Assembly: GCF_021173675.1 (NCBI RefSeq)
Contig: NZ_JAIHON010000001.1
Span: 434,001-498,000 of the forward strand
DNA length: 64,000 nt
Origin: Streptomyces lincolnensis
GTDB taxonomy: Bacteria; Actinomycetota; Actinomycetes; Streptomycetales; Streptomycetaceae
Direction: 5' to 3'
In this document: piece after piece, positions 41,924-50,274 of the stretch
How positions within the stretch are numbered: the first letter of the stretch is position 1
Layout of the letters: every line of letters starts with the position of its first letter
The notes under the pieces: model-generated
The model's input: the letters and a program-made list of their open reading frames with translations, nothing else
The model's database searches: none
What the model was told of the DNA's origin: nothing
Translations under genes and position numbers: made by a program

Positions 41924-42775
41924 TCACCCCTCCCCGAACACCCCTGCGTGGTCCCGCGCCCACTCCCGATAGGTCCGCGCCGGGCGGCCGAGGACCTCCG
42001 GCACATCGGGGGTGACGACGGCGTTGCCACCCCGGCGGACGAAGGCGGTGGCCACGACGAGACCGTCGGCCACCTCCTCGCCCATGCCCCATCCGAGCGC
42101 GTACTCCCGGATCTCCGCCGTCGAGAGGTCCTGTGCGGTGACGGACCGCCCGAGGATCTCGGAGAGCACGGCGGCCTGCCCGGGCACGCTGATCGTCTCC
42201 GGCCCGGTGAGCGTGTACGTCCGCCCGGCGTGCCGCTCCTCGACGAGGGCACGCACCGCCACCTCGGACACGTCACGCGGATCGACCACGCCCTGCGGCC
42301 CGTCACCGGTCAGGTTCGGCACGGGGTCGCCCGCGCGGATCGCGTCCGCCCAGCTCCGTGTGTTCGAGGCGAACGTCGAGGGCCGCAGGATCGTCCACTC
42401 CGCCCCGCTGTCCCGCACGGCGCCCTCCCCCTCGACGTGCCAGAAGGCGCTCGGGCCCAGCTCCGGGTCCCCGGTCCCGATCGCGGAGAGCTTCACCAGA
42501 CGGGGTACGCCCGCCGCCCGTGCCGCCGCCACCAGGTCGACGTCGTGGCGTGTACCGGGGCCGGGAACGCCCACCAGGAACGCGGCCGTCACCCCGGACA
42601 GCGCCGGCTCCAGCGAGCCCGGTTCGCGATAGTCCCCGCGGACCACTTCCACACCGTCCGGCACTCGGGCCCCGGCCGGATCGCGGGTCAGGGCACGCAC
42701 CTTCTCGCCGCGCGCCGCGAGTTGTCGTACGACTTCACCGCCGATGGTGCCCGTGGCACCCGTCACCAGAATCAT
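41924..42775 (-). CDS. NmrA-like NAD(P)-binding protein
   Basis: 283 residues. Rossmann motif ILVTGATGTIGGEVVRQLAARG at residue 2, RALTRDPAGA as NADP 2'-phosphate contact, RLVKLSAIGTGD, EWTILRPSTFASNT, and QGVVDPRDVSEVAVRAL, which are hallmarks of the atypical SDR/NmrA group (YtfG/QOR2-like). Could be a quinone reductase or redox sensor. ATG at 42775; other in-frame starts a few codons upstream have no better ribosome site. Divergent from an AraC-type regulator 97 bp away, which may control it. Confidence 0.87.
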   Translation of the reverse strand: MILVTGATGTIGGEVVRQLAARGEKVRALTRDPAGARVPDGVEVVRGDYREPGSLEPALSGVTAAFLVGVPGPGTRHDVDLVAAARAAGVPRLVKLSAIGTGDPELGPSAFWHVEGEGAVRDSGAEWTILRPSTFASNTRSWADAIRAGDPVPNLTGDGPQGVVDPRDVSEVAVRALVEERHAGRTYTLTGPETISVPGQAAVLSEILGRSVTAQDLSTAEIREYALGWGMGEEVADGLVVATAFVRRGGNAVVTPDVPEVLGRPARTYREWARDHAGVFGEG

Positions 42776-42872
42776 GACGACCACGGTGACGGGCGCCCGT
42801 CCCCGGTCTCTAGGAGATTCCGGCACGGTCGGAAGCCGCCGTACGGGCGGGTGGCGCGCTTACCGTGGGAGG

Positions 42873-43676
42873 GTGACCGACGCCCTCGACGAGCACCCCC
42901 TCTCCCTGCCCGACGCGCTGCGCCCCTGGATCGCCGACATCGAATCGGTGTCCGCCGAGGGCGAGTTGCCGAAGGCGTTCACCCATGTGCCGGACACCGC
43001 GACGAAGGTGGTCGTACGGGTGGAGGACACCGGCCGGCGCGACGCCCTGGTGGTCGGCCCGCGCACCCGCGCCTCGTATCACGCGGAGGCCGGGAAGCGG
43101 GTGGTGTCCTGCGTCCGGATGCGCCTGGAACCGGGCACGGTCGGCCCCCTGTTCGGCGCCCGGGCGGCGGACCTCGTCGGACAGGTCGTCCCCCTCGGCG
43201 AGCTGCCGACCGGGACCGCCCGCCGCCTCGCCGCCGAACTGATCGACCTGGCACCGGACGAGATGCCGGCCCACCTCGCGAAGCTGCTCCCGAGCCGCCC
43301 GGCCCCGGCCGCCGACCGCTCCCGCGCGCTCCTGCTCCGGGCCGCCGTCGACGCCCTGTCCACCCGCCCGGGGCGCACCGCGTCCCAGGTGCAGGACGTC
43401 GCCCGCGAACTTGCCGTCAGCGAACGGCAGTTGCGCAACCTCTTCGCCGAGGGCGTCGGCCTCTCCCCCAAGCACTACGTCCGCATCGACCGCGTACGCC
43501 ATGTCCTCCACCACGCCACCCAGGCCCCCTGGGCGGAACTGGCCGCCACCACCGGCTACTACGACCAGTCCCACATGACCCACGACTTCCGCACCCTGAT
43601 GGGCGTCCCACCCCGCTCCTTCTTCACGGGCCGCCTGCCGCGGGCCCGGCCCTGCCAGGCGTTCAGCCGGGGGTGA
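42873..43676 (+). CDS. AraC-family transcriptional regulator
   Basis: 267 residues. N-terminal ~150 residues form a DUF6597-like sensory domain (ATKVVVRVEDTGRRDALVVGPRTRASYH), and the C-terminal ~100 the AraC double HTH: VQDVARELAVSERQLRNLFAEGVGLSPKHYVRIDRVRHVLH, then WAELAATTGYYDQSHMTHDFRTLMGVPPRSFF. GTG at 42873 directly follows GGGAGG, closer than normal; an alternative start is not evident. Divergent from the NmrA gene, its probable target. The 3' end overlaps the convergent permease gene by 14 bases. Confidence 0.85.
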   Translation: MTDALDEHPLSLPDALRPWIADIESVSAEGELPKAFTHVPDTATKVVVRVEDTGRRDALVVGPRTRASYHAEAGKRVVSCVRMRLEPGTVGPLFGARAADLVGQVVPLGELPTGTARRLAAELIDLAPDEMPAHLAKLLPSRPAPAADRSRALLLRAAVDALSTRPGRTASQVQDVARELAVSERQLRNLFAEGVGLSPKHYVRIDRVRHVLHHATQAPWAELAATTGYYDQSHMTHDFRTLMGVPPRSFFTGRLPRARPCQAFSRG

Positions 43677-45063
43677 CCGCCTCCATCGGGTGCGTCACGT
43701 CCTGCGCGTCCCGACCCCCGCCCACATGGTTGAAGACCAGGTTGAGCAGGACCGCCGCCACGCAGCCCGTGGAGATGCCGGAGTCGAGGACGATCCTCGC
43801 CGTCTCCGGGAAGGCGTGGTAGAACTCCGGCGCGGTGATCGGGATGATGCCGACGGCGAGGGAGACGGCGACGATGAGGACGTTGTTGTCCTTGTCGAGG
43901 CCGGCGCGGACGAGGGTCTGGATGCCGCTGGCGGCGACCGAGCCGAAGAGGACGACGCCGGCGCCGCCGAGGACGGGGCGGGGGACGACGGCGATGAGGG
44001 AGGCGGCGACGGGGCACAGGCCCATCAGGACCAGGAAGGCGCCGCCGGTGGCGACGACGTAGCGGCTGCGGATCCTGGTCATCGCCACCAGGCCGATGTT
44101 CTGGGCGAAGGCGCTGCACATGAAGCCGTTGAAGAGGGGGCTGATCGCCGAGCCGAGGGTGTCGGCGCGCAGGCCGGCCGCGATGGTCCGCTCGTCGGCG
44201 GGGCGGTCGACTATCTCGCCCAGCGCCAGCATGTCGGCCGTGGACTCGGTCATGGAGACCACCATCACCACGCAGAGCGAGACGATCGCCGCCGCCTGGA
44301 ACTGGGGTGCGCCGAAGTGGAAGGGGGTCGGGAAGCCGACGACGGCCGCGTCGGCGACCGGGCCGAAGTCCGTCGCGCCGAAGGGGATCGCGAGGAGCGT
44401 GCCGGCCACCAGGCCCAGCAGGACCGCGATCTGTTTGACGAACCCCCGGGTGAAGCGGCGCAGGAGCAGCACGATGACGAGAGTCGCCGCGGCCAGGCCC
44501 AGGTTGGTCGTCGAGCCGTAGTCCCGTGCCGTGGGGTCGGGGCCCTGCGCCCAGCCGAAGGCGACCGGCAGGAGCGAGACGCCGATCAGGGTGATGACGG
44601 TCCCGGTGACCACCGGCGGGAAGAAGCGGATCGCCTTGCCGAAGAACGGGGCGGCGAGGAAGCCGAGGAGTCCGGCGACGATCACCGCGCCGAAGATGAC
44701 CGGCAGGGCGTCGGACCTGTCGTCGGTGGAGGCCACGATCGCGGTCATGGGGGCGACACCGGCGAAGGTGACGCCGTTGACGAAGGGCAGCCGGGCGCCG
44801 ATGTTCCAGACGCCGAGTGTCTGGAGGAAGGTGGCGAGGCCCGCGGTGAACAGGCAGGCGCCGGTGAGGAAGGTCAGGTCGGTGGCGGAGAGGCCGATGG
44901 CCGCGCCGACGATCAGGGGCGGGGCGACGACCCCCGCGTACATCGCGGCCACGTGCTGGAGGCCGGTGGTCGCCATCTTCAGGGCGGGCAGTTTCTCGTC
45001 GACCGGGTGGACGACCGGGTCGACCGGGGCGACTGGATCGACTGGGTCTACGGGCACGGGCAT
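43663..45063 (-). CDS. NCS2-family nucleobase (urate/xanthine) permease
   Basis: 466 residues, ~14 hydrophobic helices. Family marks: LQHVAAMYAGVVAPPLIVGAAIGL near the N-terminus, NIGLVAMTRIRSRYVVATGG in TM10 region, and SVAASGIQTLVRAGLDKDNNVLIVAVSLAVGIIP near the end. N-terminal 22 residues are a PVDPVDPVAPVDP repeat that is unusual for the family. It should import purines (urate or xanthine) with a cation. ATG at 45063. Downstream neighbour, in the same direction, of the 8-oxoguanine deaminase-uricase cluster, which supports a purine substrate. Confidence 0.9.
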   Translation of the reverse strand: MPVPVDPVDPVAPVDPVVHPVDEKLPALKMATTGLQHVAAMYAGVVAPPLIVGAAIGLSATDLTFLTGACLFTAGLATFLQTLGVWNIGARLPFVNGVTFAGVAPMTAIVASTDDRSDALPVIFGAVIVAGLLGFLAAPFFGKAIRFFPPVVTGTVITLIGVSLLPVAFGWAQGPDPTARDYGSTTNLGLAAATLVIVLLLRRFTRGFVKQIAVLLGLVAGTLLAIPFGATDFGPVADAAVVGFPTPFHFGAPQFQAAAIVSLCVVMVVSMTESTADMLALGEIVDRPADERTIAAGLRADTLGSAISPLFNGFMCSAFAQNIGLVAMTRIRSRYVVATGGAFLVLMGLCPVAASLIAVVPRPVLGGAGVVLFGSVAASGIQTLVRAGLDKDNNVLIVAVSLAVGIIPITAPEFYHAFPETARIVLDSGISTGCVAAVLLNLVFNHVGGGRDAQDVTHPMEAVTPG

Positions 45064-45157
45064 TGCGGCTCTCCTCCGGTCGGTTACACGGCAGCTCTGG
45101 CGTGGGTTTCAGGGAGGTGGTGCGCGGTCGTGCGGGACCGAGAAGACGGCGGGGGAC

Positions 45158-45257
45158 CGTTCCGGGGCGCGCGCGTCCGACGCGCGCCCCGGTCACGGCC
45201 GCCGTGCACCCTTGTGGGGTGCGCGGCCACCGGCCGGGAGCCGTCCCTCCCGGCCGG
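45158..45257 (-). terminator. Run of hairpins in the permease-deaminase gap
   Basis: The 242-bp gap has no gene. It carries a GGGGCGCGCG… / …CGCGCCCC stem (~45158-45190), a GGCCGC … GCGCGGCC stem (~45200-45227), and a perfect 11-bp stem CCGGCCGGGAG / CTCCCGGCCGG with six-base loop (45230-45257). The last two follow the deaminase stop and probably end that transcript, leaving the permease its own promoter further left. Confidence 0.65.
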
Positions 45258-45305
45258 AGATCAAGTGCCGTACAGGTGTACGGAGTTCAGCGGCGGTACC
45301 GGAGT

Positions 45306-46682
45306 TCAGTGGCCGGCGATCCGCGCCAGCCGCTGCGCCTCCTGGCGCGTGGCGCGGGCGATCGCGTCCTCGTCGGCGGTGAGCAGCCGGTTGTCCTCGA
45401 CGATCTGGCGGCCGTCGACGAAGGAGGCGGTGACCGGGGCCGCCGCGCCGAAGACCAGCGCGGTCACCGGGTCGGCGATCGAGGCGTGGGCCAGTGTGTC
45501 GAGCTTCCACAGGACGAGGTCGGCGAGCTTGCCCGGCTCCAGCGAGCCGATCTCCGCGCTGCGGCCCAGGACTTGGGCGCCGCCGTACGTTCCGAGGCGC
45601 AGCGCCTGACGGGCGTTCAGGGCGGCTTCGCGGTGCGCTCCGAGGCGGTTGATGAGCAGGGCGTTGCGCAGTTCGGTGTGGAGTTCGCCGGACTCGTTGG
45701 AGGCCGTACCGTCGACGCCGAGGCCGACCGGGACGCCGGCCGCGAGCATGTCCGGGACGCGGGCGATGCCCGCCGCCAGCCGGGCGTTGGACGAGGGGCA
45801 GTGGGCCACGCCGGTCTTCGTGCGGGCGAAGGCGGCGATGTCGGAGTCGTTCATGTGGACGCAGTGGGCCATCCACACGTCCTCGCCGAGCCAGCCGGTG
45901 GACTCGAAGTAGTCGGTCGGGCCCATGCCGAACAGCTCCTTGCAGAACTGCTCCTCCTCCACGGTCTCCGAGCCGTGGGTGTGCAGCCGCACGCCGAGCC
46001 GGCGGGCCAACTCGGCGCCCTCGCGCAGCAGTTCGGTGGAGACGGAGAACGGCGAGCAGGGTGCGACGGCCACCTGGGTCATGGCGTCGAAGGAGGTGTC
46101 GTGGTGCCGGCGGACGGTCTCCTCGGTCGCGGCGAGGGCGCCTTCGAGGGTCTCGACGGCGAAGTCCGGCGGCAGACCGCCGTCCTTCTCGCTGCGGTCC
46201 ATGGAGCCGCGGGCGAGGGTGAAGCGGACACCCATGTCGCGGGCGGCGCCGATGATCGCGCCGGACAGGTCGCCGGAGCCCCGCGGGAAGACGTAGTGGT
46301 GGTCCATGGCGGTGGTCACACCGCCGCGGGCCATCATCGCGAGCGAGCCCCGCGCGGCGGCGCGGACCATGTCCTCGTCGATGCGCGCCCAGGTCGGATA
46401 CAGCGCGACCAGCCAGTCGAAGAGGTTGTGGTCGGTGGCCAGGCCCCGGGTGATCCACTGGTAGTAGTGGTGGTGGGTGTTGACCAGGCCGGGGGTCACG
46501 AGATGGCCGGTGGCGTCGATACGGCGGGCGACGTTCGCCAGGCCCTCGGGAGCCCTGCCGGCCCCGACCGACTCGATGCGGTTGCCGGCGATGACGACGT
46601 GACCGGAGGAGTGTTCCGTGTCGTGGGCGTCCACGGTCGCGATCGAACAGTTCTCGATGACGATGCGCCGGTCTGCTGCCAT
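45306..46682 (-). CDS. 8-oxoguanine deaminase (amidohydrolase)
   Basis: 458 residues. Amidohydrolase of the AtzA/TrzN-SsnA branch: metal H-x-H in GLVNTHHHYYQWITRG, His in RLHTHGSETVEEEQF, WMAHCVHMNDSDI, and the Asp in GLGVDGTASNESG. The EEEQF and FESTGWLG segments are those of 8-oxoguanine deaminases, which convert 8-oxoguanine to urate. This would feed the uricase encoded just upstream in the same direction. ATG at 46682 follows AAAGGACGAACC. Cytoplasmic. Confidence 0.88.
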   Translation of the reverse strand: MAADRRIVIENCSIATVDAHDTEHSSGHVVIAGNRIESVGAGRAPEGLANVARRIDATGHLVTPGLVNTHHHYYQWITRGLATDHNLFDWLVALYPTWARIDEDMVRAAARGSLAMMARGGVTTAMDHHYVFPRGSGDLSGAIIGAARDMGVRFTLARGSMDRSEKDGGLPPDFAVETLEGALAATEETVRRHHDTSFDAMTQVAVAPCSPFSVSTELLREGAELARRLGVRLHTHGSETVEEEQFCKELFGMGPTDYFESTGWLGEDVWMAHCVHMNDSDIAAFARTKTGVAHCPSSNARLAAGIARVPDMLAAGVPVGLGVDGTASNESGELHTELRNALLINRLGAHREAALNARQALRLGTYGGAQVLGRSAEIGSLEPGKLADLVLWKLDTLAHASIADPVTALVFGAAAPVTASFVDGRQIVEDNRLLTADEDAIARATRQEAQRLARIAGH

Positions 46683-46787
46683 GGTTCGTCCTTTGCGCTA
46701 TGGGGAGAGGGCACGGCAGGACCCCGGGAGTTTGAGTGCCGCGGCCGGCAGGCCTCGCTGTCGGCCGCGGGTGCCGAGAAGGAGTTG

Positions 46788-47681
46788 CTACAGGTTGCTC
46801 AGATCCACCGGGATCCGCGGCTCGACGCCGTCCCGGAGGACGGTGGCCTCGATCAGGCCGTAGGGCCGGTCGGCGGCGAAGTACACCTCATTGTCGTTCT
46901 TGAGGCCGAAGGGCTCCAGGTCGACGAGGAAGTGGTGCTTGTTCGGCAGCGAGAAGCGGACCTCGTCGATCTCGTCGCGGTGCTCGATGATCCGCGAGCC
47001 CATCTGGTACAGGGTCTGCTGGAGCGAGAGGGAGTACGTCTCGGCGAAGGCCTGGAGCAGGTGCTTCTTCACCTGCGCGTACGACGCTTCCCAGTCGGGC
47101 GCGGGCTGCGTGTCGTCGGTCCAGTTGAAGCGCCAGCGACCGGAGACCTCGGTGGCGAGGATACGGTCGTACGCCTCGGGCAGGGTCGTGTACTTGTCCT
47201 TGACGTAGCCCCAGAACTCGGAGTCGGTCGAGTTCATGACGGTCAGGTCCTTCAGGCCGGAGACGACCTCCCACGCCGAACCGTCGTACGTGATCTGCGC
47301 GACCCGCGTCTCCTGGCCCGTGCGGACGAAGGAGTGGGCGCCCTCGCGGGTGTGCTCGATCCGCTCCCAGCCGTACTCCTCGACGCGGATCCGCGCGGTC
47401 CTGATCGGCTCCTGCGAGGTGACGAAGTGGCGGGCCAGGTGGATGCCGAACTGTTCGGCGGACTCGATGCCGTGCTCCTTGGCGAACGCGTACACCGTGT
47501 TCTTGGTGGTGTCGGTCGGCAGGACATGGGCGTTGGAGCCGGAGTAGTGGACCTCGTCCATGTCGCCGCTCAGCGACACGGAGACGTTCAGGTCCTTGAT
47601 GTGGTGGGTGGCGCCGTCCCGCGTGATCTTGACGACTCGGTTCTCGGCCTTGCCGTACTGGTTCTGGCCCAGGATGGGCAT
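46788..47681 (-). CDS. Urate oxidase (uricase)
   Basis: 297 residues, the full two-tunnelling-domain uricase. Marks: GQNQYGKAENRVVKITR with the catalytic Lys region, LPTDTTKNTVYAFAKEHGI (active-site Thr), DLTVMNSTDSEFWGYVKDKYTTLPEA, and SLPNKHHFLVDLEPFGLKNDNEVYFAADRPYGLIEATV. Cofactor-free oxidation of urate to 5-hydroxyisourate. ATG at 47681 has GAGGGAG five bases upstream, beginning one base after the hiuH stop region. Middle of the uraD-hiuH-uricase operon. Confidence 0.95.
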   Translation of the reverse strand: MPILGQNQYGKAENRVVKITRDGATHHIKDLNVSVSLSGDMDEVHYSGSNAHVLPTDTTKNTVYAFAKEHGIESAEQFGIHLARHFVTSQEPIRTARIRVEEYGWERIEHTREGAHSFVRTGQETRVAQITYDGSAWEVVSGLKDLTVMNSTDSEFWGYVKDKYTTLPEAYDRILATEVSGRWRFNWTDDTQPAPDWEASYAQVKKHLLQAFAETYSLSLQQTLYQMGSRIIEHRDEIDEVRFSLPNKHHFLVDLEPFGLKNDNEVYFAADRPYGLIEATVLRDGVEPRIPVDLSNL

Positions 47682-47682
47682 G

Positions 47683-48078
47683 CTAACTCCCTCGGTATAC
47701 GGAGTAGCCGAACGGGTTGAGCAGCAGCGGTACGTGGTAGTGCTCGCCCGGCACGACGGCGAACGTGATCGCCACCTCCGGGAAGAACACACCGGCACCG
47801 CTGTCCCGGTTCGCGGGGGCGTCCTGCTGCGCATCGGCTTGCTTGTTCGAGAAGTACGGTTCGACCTCGAAGTCGAGCCGTACGTGGGTGGTTCCCTCCG
47901 GCAGGGCCGGCAGGTCCTTGCACCGTCCGTCCCCGTCGGTCGCGCTGCCTCCGAGCGCCTGCCAGTCCGCGTCCCGTCCCGGCCGGGCGGCGAGCCGGAC
48001 GGCGACGCCCTCGGCGGGGCGGCCGACGCTGGTGTCCAGGATGTGCGTGGACACCGAGGCGGTCGTGCTCGTGCTCAT
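47683..48078 (-). CDS. uraH: 5-Hydroxyisourate hydrolase
   Basis: 131 residues, transthyretin-like. Active-site His in VSTHILDTSVGRPAEGV, Arg in GRCKDL/THVRLDFEV region, His in GEHYHVPLLLNPFGYSVYRGS, and the diagnostic C-terminal YRGS tetrapeptide. It hydrolyses 5-hydroxyisourate to OHCU. A short low-complexity insert (QADAQQDAPANRD) sits before the PEVAI strand. ATG at 48078, six bases after uraD's stop region; the stop lies one base before the uricase ATG, so the three are tightly packed. Confidence 0.94.
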   Translation of the reverse strand: MSTSTTASVSTHILDTSVGRPAEGVAVRLAARPGRDADWQALGGSATDGDGRCKDLPALPEGTTHVRLDFEVEPYFSNKQADAQQDAPANRDSGAGVFFPEVAITFAVVPGEHYHVPLLLNPFGYSVYRGS

Positions 48079-48083
48079 GGTGC

Positions 48084-48593
48084 TCAGTCCTCTTCGACGA
48101 TGCGGGCGAGCCGGATACGGTTGATCTTGCCCAGCTCGGTGCGGACGATCTCGCGTTCCAGCTCGGGCGGGTTGCCGATCCGCTCCTTCACCGCGTCCCG
48201 CATCTGCTCACCGGTGCGGCCGGTCGCGCAGATCAGGAAGACATGGCCGAACCGCTCCTGGTAGGCCAGGTTCAGCTCCAGCAGTTCCGCCCTGAGGGCC
48301 TCGGAGGCGCCGGCCATGCCGCGCTGCTCGCGGGCGGAGGTCGGGTCGCCGGGCTTGGGGCGGCCGATCGGCGGGTGGCCGGCCATCGCCTCGGCGAGGT
48401 CGTCGGCGGTCAGCTCGGCCATGGCGGCGTCGCCCGCGGCGTAGAGGTCCTGTGCCGTCGCGTAGGGGCGGGCGGCGAGCAGACGCCGAGCCCACGCCGT
48501 GGAGGCGCACACCTCCCGGAGGACCGCGTCGGCCGCGTGCTCCTCCAGGCCGTTGAACCGGGCCAGGCCCAGGGACGTGGATGTCGAAGTCAC
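48084..48593 (-). CDS. uraD: OHCU decarboxylase
   Basis: 169 residues, all-helical. Catalytic His in AGHPPIGRPKPG (H-P-x-I-G), EQRGM, the ELLELNLAYQERFGHVFLICATGRT core, and ERIGNPPELEREIVRTELGKINRIRL near the C-terminus. It makes S-allantoin from OHCU. GTG at 48593; no strong ribosome site close by. First gene of the uraD-hiuH-uricase operon. A TCAAC-N5-GTTGA palindrome lies 33 bp upstream, the same motif that flanks the allB and aceB operators. Confidence 0.93.
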   Translation of the reverse strand: MTSTSTSLGLARFNGLEEHAADAVLREVCASTAWARRLLAARPYATAQDLYAAGDAAMAELTADDLAEAMAGHPPIGRPKPGDPTSAREQRGMAGASEALRAELLELNLAYQERFGHVFLICATGRTGEQMRDAVKERIGNPPELEREIVRTELGKINRIRLARIVEED

Positions 48594-48625
48594 GGGAGTC
48601 AGCTAACGCCTCCACGCGACATCAC

Positions 48626-48642
48626 GTCAACACTTTGTTGAA
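48626..48642 (-). promoter_or_regulatory. Palindrome GTCAAC-ACTTT-GTTGAA upstream of uraD
   Basis: Arms TCAAC/GTTGA with five-base spacer, the same layout as 20422-20438 (allB) and 23437-23453 (aceB). Here no TTCC-N7-GGAA pair accompanies it. A candidate operator for a regulator shared by the urate and allantoin steps. Confidence 0.6.
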
Positions 48643-48677
48643 AATTCGGGGTTACGAAACCCGGGTGGGCCCGCTCC

Positions 48678-49043
48678 CTACGATTTGTCCCGGTTCAGAT
48701 AGTTGTAGACCGTGAAGCGGCTGACCCCGAGGGCGCTCGCCACGGTCTCCACGCCGTGCCGCACGGAGAAGGCGCCGCGCGCCTCGAGTATCCGTACGAC
48801 CTCCTGCTTGGCCTTGCGGTCCAGGTCGGCCAGGGGCCTGCCCTTCCTGCGCTCCATGGCGGCCAGGATGTGATCGAGGGAGTCCGCGAGCTGCGGCAGC
48901 CGTACGGCGACGACGTCGACGCCCTCCCAGGCGAGCACGACGTCGTCGGGGCCGGCCTCGTCGGGCGGGACCATGTCGCCGCCCATGGCGTCGACCAGCG
49001 GCTTCACTGCCGCGATGAAGGGCTCGTCGCCCGTGCCGGTCAC
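48678..49043 (-). CDS. HTH protein of the urate cluster
   Basis: 121 residues. The N-terminal ~65 residues resemble a truncated PAS/YheO-like ligand domain (DDVVLAWEGVDVVAVRLPQLADSLDHILAAMERRKGRPLADLDRKAKQ). The C-terminal HTH is of the Fis/HTH_22 type (VVRILEARGAFSVRHGVETVASALGVSRFTVYNYLNR). It is shorter than YheO itself (~240). GTG at 49043 overlaps the stop of the small gene before it (GTGA), and uraD follows after 84 bp, so it is probably a local transcription factor for urate genes; this is inference. Confidence 0.78.
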   Translation of the reverse strand: MTGTGDEPFIAAVKPLVDAMGGDMVPPDEAGPDDVVLAWEGVDVVAVRLPQLADSLDHILAAMERRKGRPLADLDRKAKQEVVRILEARGAFSVRHGVETVASALGVSRFTVYNYLNRDKS

Positions 49044-49291
49044 GCCCCGCCCTCCCCGATCACGTTGACCTGGAGCGAGATCCGGGTGGCGCCGGACTCC
49101 AGGGTCCTGCGCAGCAGGGCGTCCACGGCGTCGAGCACCGCGTCGGCGCCCCCCTCCGCGGTGTTGCCGAAGGGGCCGACGTCCACCGCGTCGAGCTCGG
49201 CCGCCTCGATGACCTCACGGGCCACCAGCGCGTGCGCGGGGGCCTCGTCGAGATCGAAGGGCTCGGTCGTGAACTCCACTCTCAATCGCAC
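49040..49291 (-). CDS. Small conserved protein at the head of the urate cluster
   Basis: 83 residues. LRVEFTTEPFDLDEAPAHALVAREVIEAAELDAVDVGPFGNTAEG then DAVLDAVDALLRRTLESGATRISLQVNVIG: an alpha/beta ferredoxin-like layout, recalling the thiamine-binding MTH1187/YkoF group, but I cannot assign it firmly. GTG at 49291 is eight bases after TAGG; GTG at 49297 would add two residues. It is coupled (GTGA) to the HTH gene, so the two may form a ligand-sensing pair. The divergent hyi gene is across the gap. Confidence 0.7.
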   Translation of the reverse strand: MRLRVEFTTEPFDLDEAPAHALVAREVIEAAELDAVDVGPFGNTAEGGADAVLDAVDALLRRTLESGATRISLQVNVIGEGGA

Positions 49292-49333
49292 GGGCACAAC
49301 CTAACGCGCTGTGTCGTTTTCCGCCGAGCCCTC

Positions 49334-49363
49334 TTGACAAGCTCCGACACCCGACGGCAATCT
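49334..49363 (+). promoter_or_regulatory. Candidate hyi promoter
   Basis: Perfect -35 TTGACA at 49334-49339 and a possible -10 CAATCT at 49358-49363 (18-bp spacing). The first AllR-type site begins at the end of this -10, so a bound repressor would block initiation. Confidence 0.4.
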
Positions 49364-49398
49364 TCCAATAAGCAGAAACCAACTTCCGCAATACGGAA
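49363..49398 (+). promoter_or_regulatory. hyi pair of AllR-type operators
   Basis: TTCC-AATAAGC-AGAA (49363-49377, one mismatch) and TTCC-GCAATAC-GGAA (49384-49398, perfect), starts 21 bp apart, 30-65 bp upstream of the hyi ATG. Confidence 0.75.
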
Positions 49399-49427
49399 AT
49401 ACTCGACACGGAAGGGGAGCGCCCGCG

Positions 49428-50249
49428 ATGGGATTCGCAGAGCAGCGCTTCAACGTCAACCTGTCGATCCTCTTCACGGAACTCCCGCTCCCGGAGCGTC
49501 CCGCGGCCGCCGCCGCGGCGGGCTTCACCGCGGTCGAGCTGTGGTGGCCCTGGGTCGACTCCCCCACCCCCGAGCGGTCCGAGCTCGACACCCTGAAGAG
49601 GGCGATCGAGGACGCGGGCGTCCAGCTCACGGGCCTGAACTTCTACGCCGGGCAACTGCCGGGCCCCGACCGGGGCGCACTGTCGATCCCGGGCGAGGAG
49701 TCGGAGCGGTTCCGCGCCAACATCGACGTGGCCGCCGACTTCGCCGGGTCGCTGGGCGCCACGGCGCTCAACGCCCTGTACGGCAACCGCGTCGAGGGCG
49801 TGGACCCGGCCGAGCAGGACGCGCTCGCGCTGGAGAACCTGGAGCTCGCGGCCCGGGCCGCCGACCGGATCGGCGCGATCCTGCTGATCGAGGCCCTCAA
49901 CAAGGCCGAGTCGCCGCTGTACCCGCTGGTGAGCGCGCCCGCCGCGGTGGGCGTCGTCGACAAGGTCAACGAGGCGACGGGCCTGGGCAACGCGCGTTTC
50001 CTGATGGACCTCTACCACCTGTCCATGAACGGCGAGGACCTGCCGGCGGTGATCGAGGAGTACACCCCGAAGACCGGCCATGTGCAGATCGCCGACACCC
50101 CCGGACGCGGCGCGCCCGGCACCGGCTCCCTGCCGTTGGCGGACCTCCTCGACCAGCTCGGCAAGTCCGGTTACGACGGCTGGGTCGGCCTGGAGTACAA
50201 GCCCGGCGACCGACCGAGTTCCGAGGCCTTCGACTGGCTGTCCCGCTGA
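49428..50249 (+). CDS. hyi: Hydroxypyruvate isomerase
   Basis: 273 residues, AP-endonuclease-2-like TIM barrel. N-terminus RFNVNLSILFTELPLPERPAAAAAAGFTAVELWWPW, metal ligands in LLIEALNKAE, FLMDLYHLSMNGED, GHVQIADTPGRGAPGTG, and WVGLEYKPGD are those of Hyi. It interconverts hydroxypyruvate and tartronate semialdehyde. ATG at 49428 follows GGAAGGGGAGCG. It forms an operon with glxR (25-bp gap) and shares AllR-type control with gcl. Confidence 0.94.
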   Translation: MGFAEQRFNVNLSILFTELPLPERPAAAAAAGFTAVELWWPWVDSPTPERSELDTLKRAIEDAGVQLTGLNFYAGQLPGPDRGALSIPGEESERFRANIDVAADFAGSLGATALNALYGNRVEGVDPAEQDALALENLELAARAADRIGAILLIEALNKAESPLYPLVSAPAAVGVVDKVNEATGLGNARFLMDLYHLSMNGEDLPAVIEEYTPKTGHVQIADTPGRGAPGTGSLPLADLLDQLGKSGYDGWVGLEYKPGDRPSSEAFDWLSR

Positions 50250-50274
50250 CTCCCCGCTACGTGAGAGGCACCCC

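Noticed and set aside
43690..45609. 639-codon + strand frame opposite the purine permease, rich in Asp/Glu/Gly
   Set aside because: Mirror of membrane-protein codons on the minus strand; the permease is a clear NCS2 protein.
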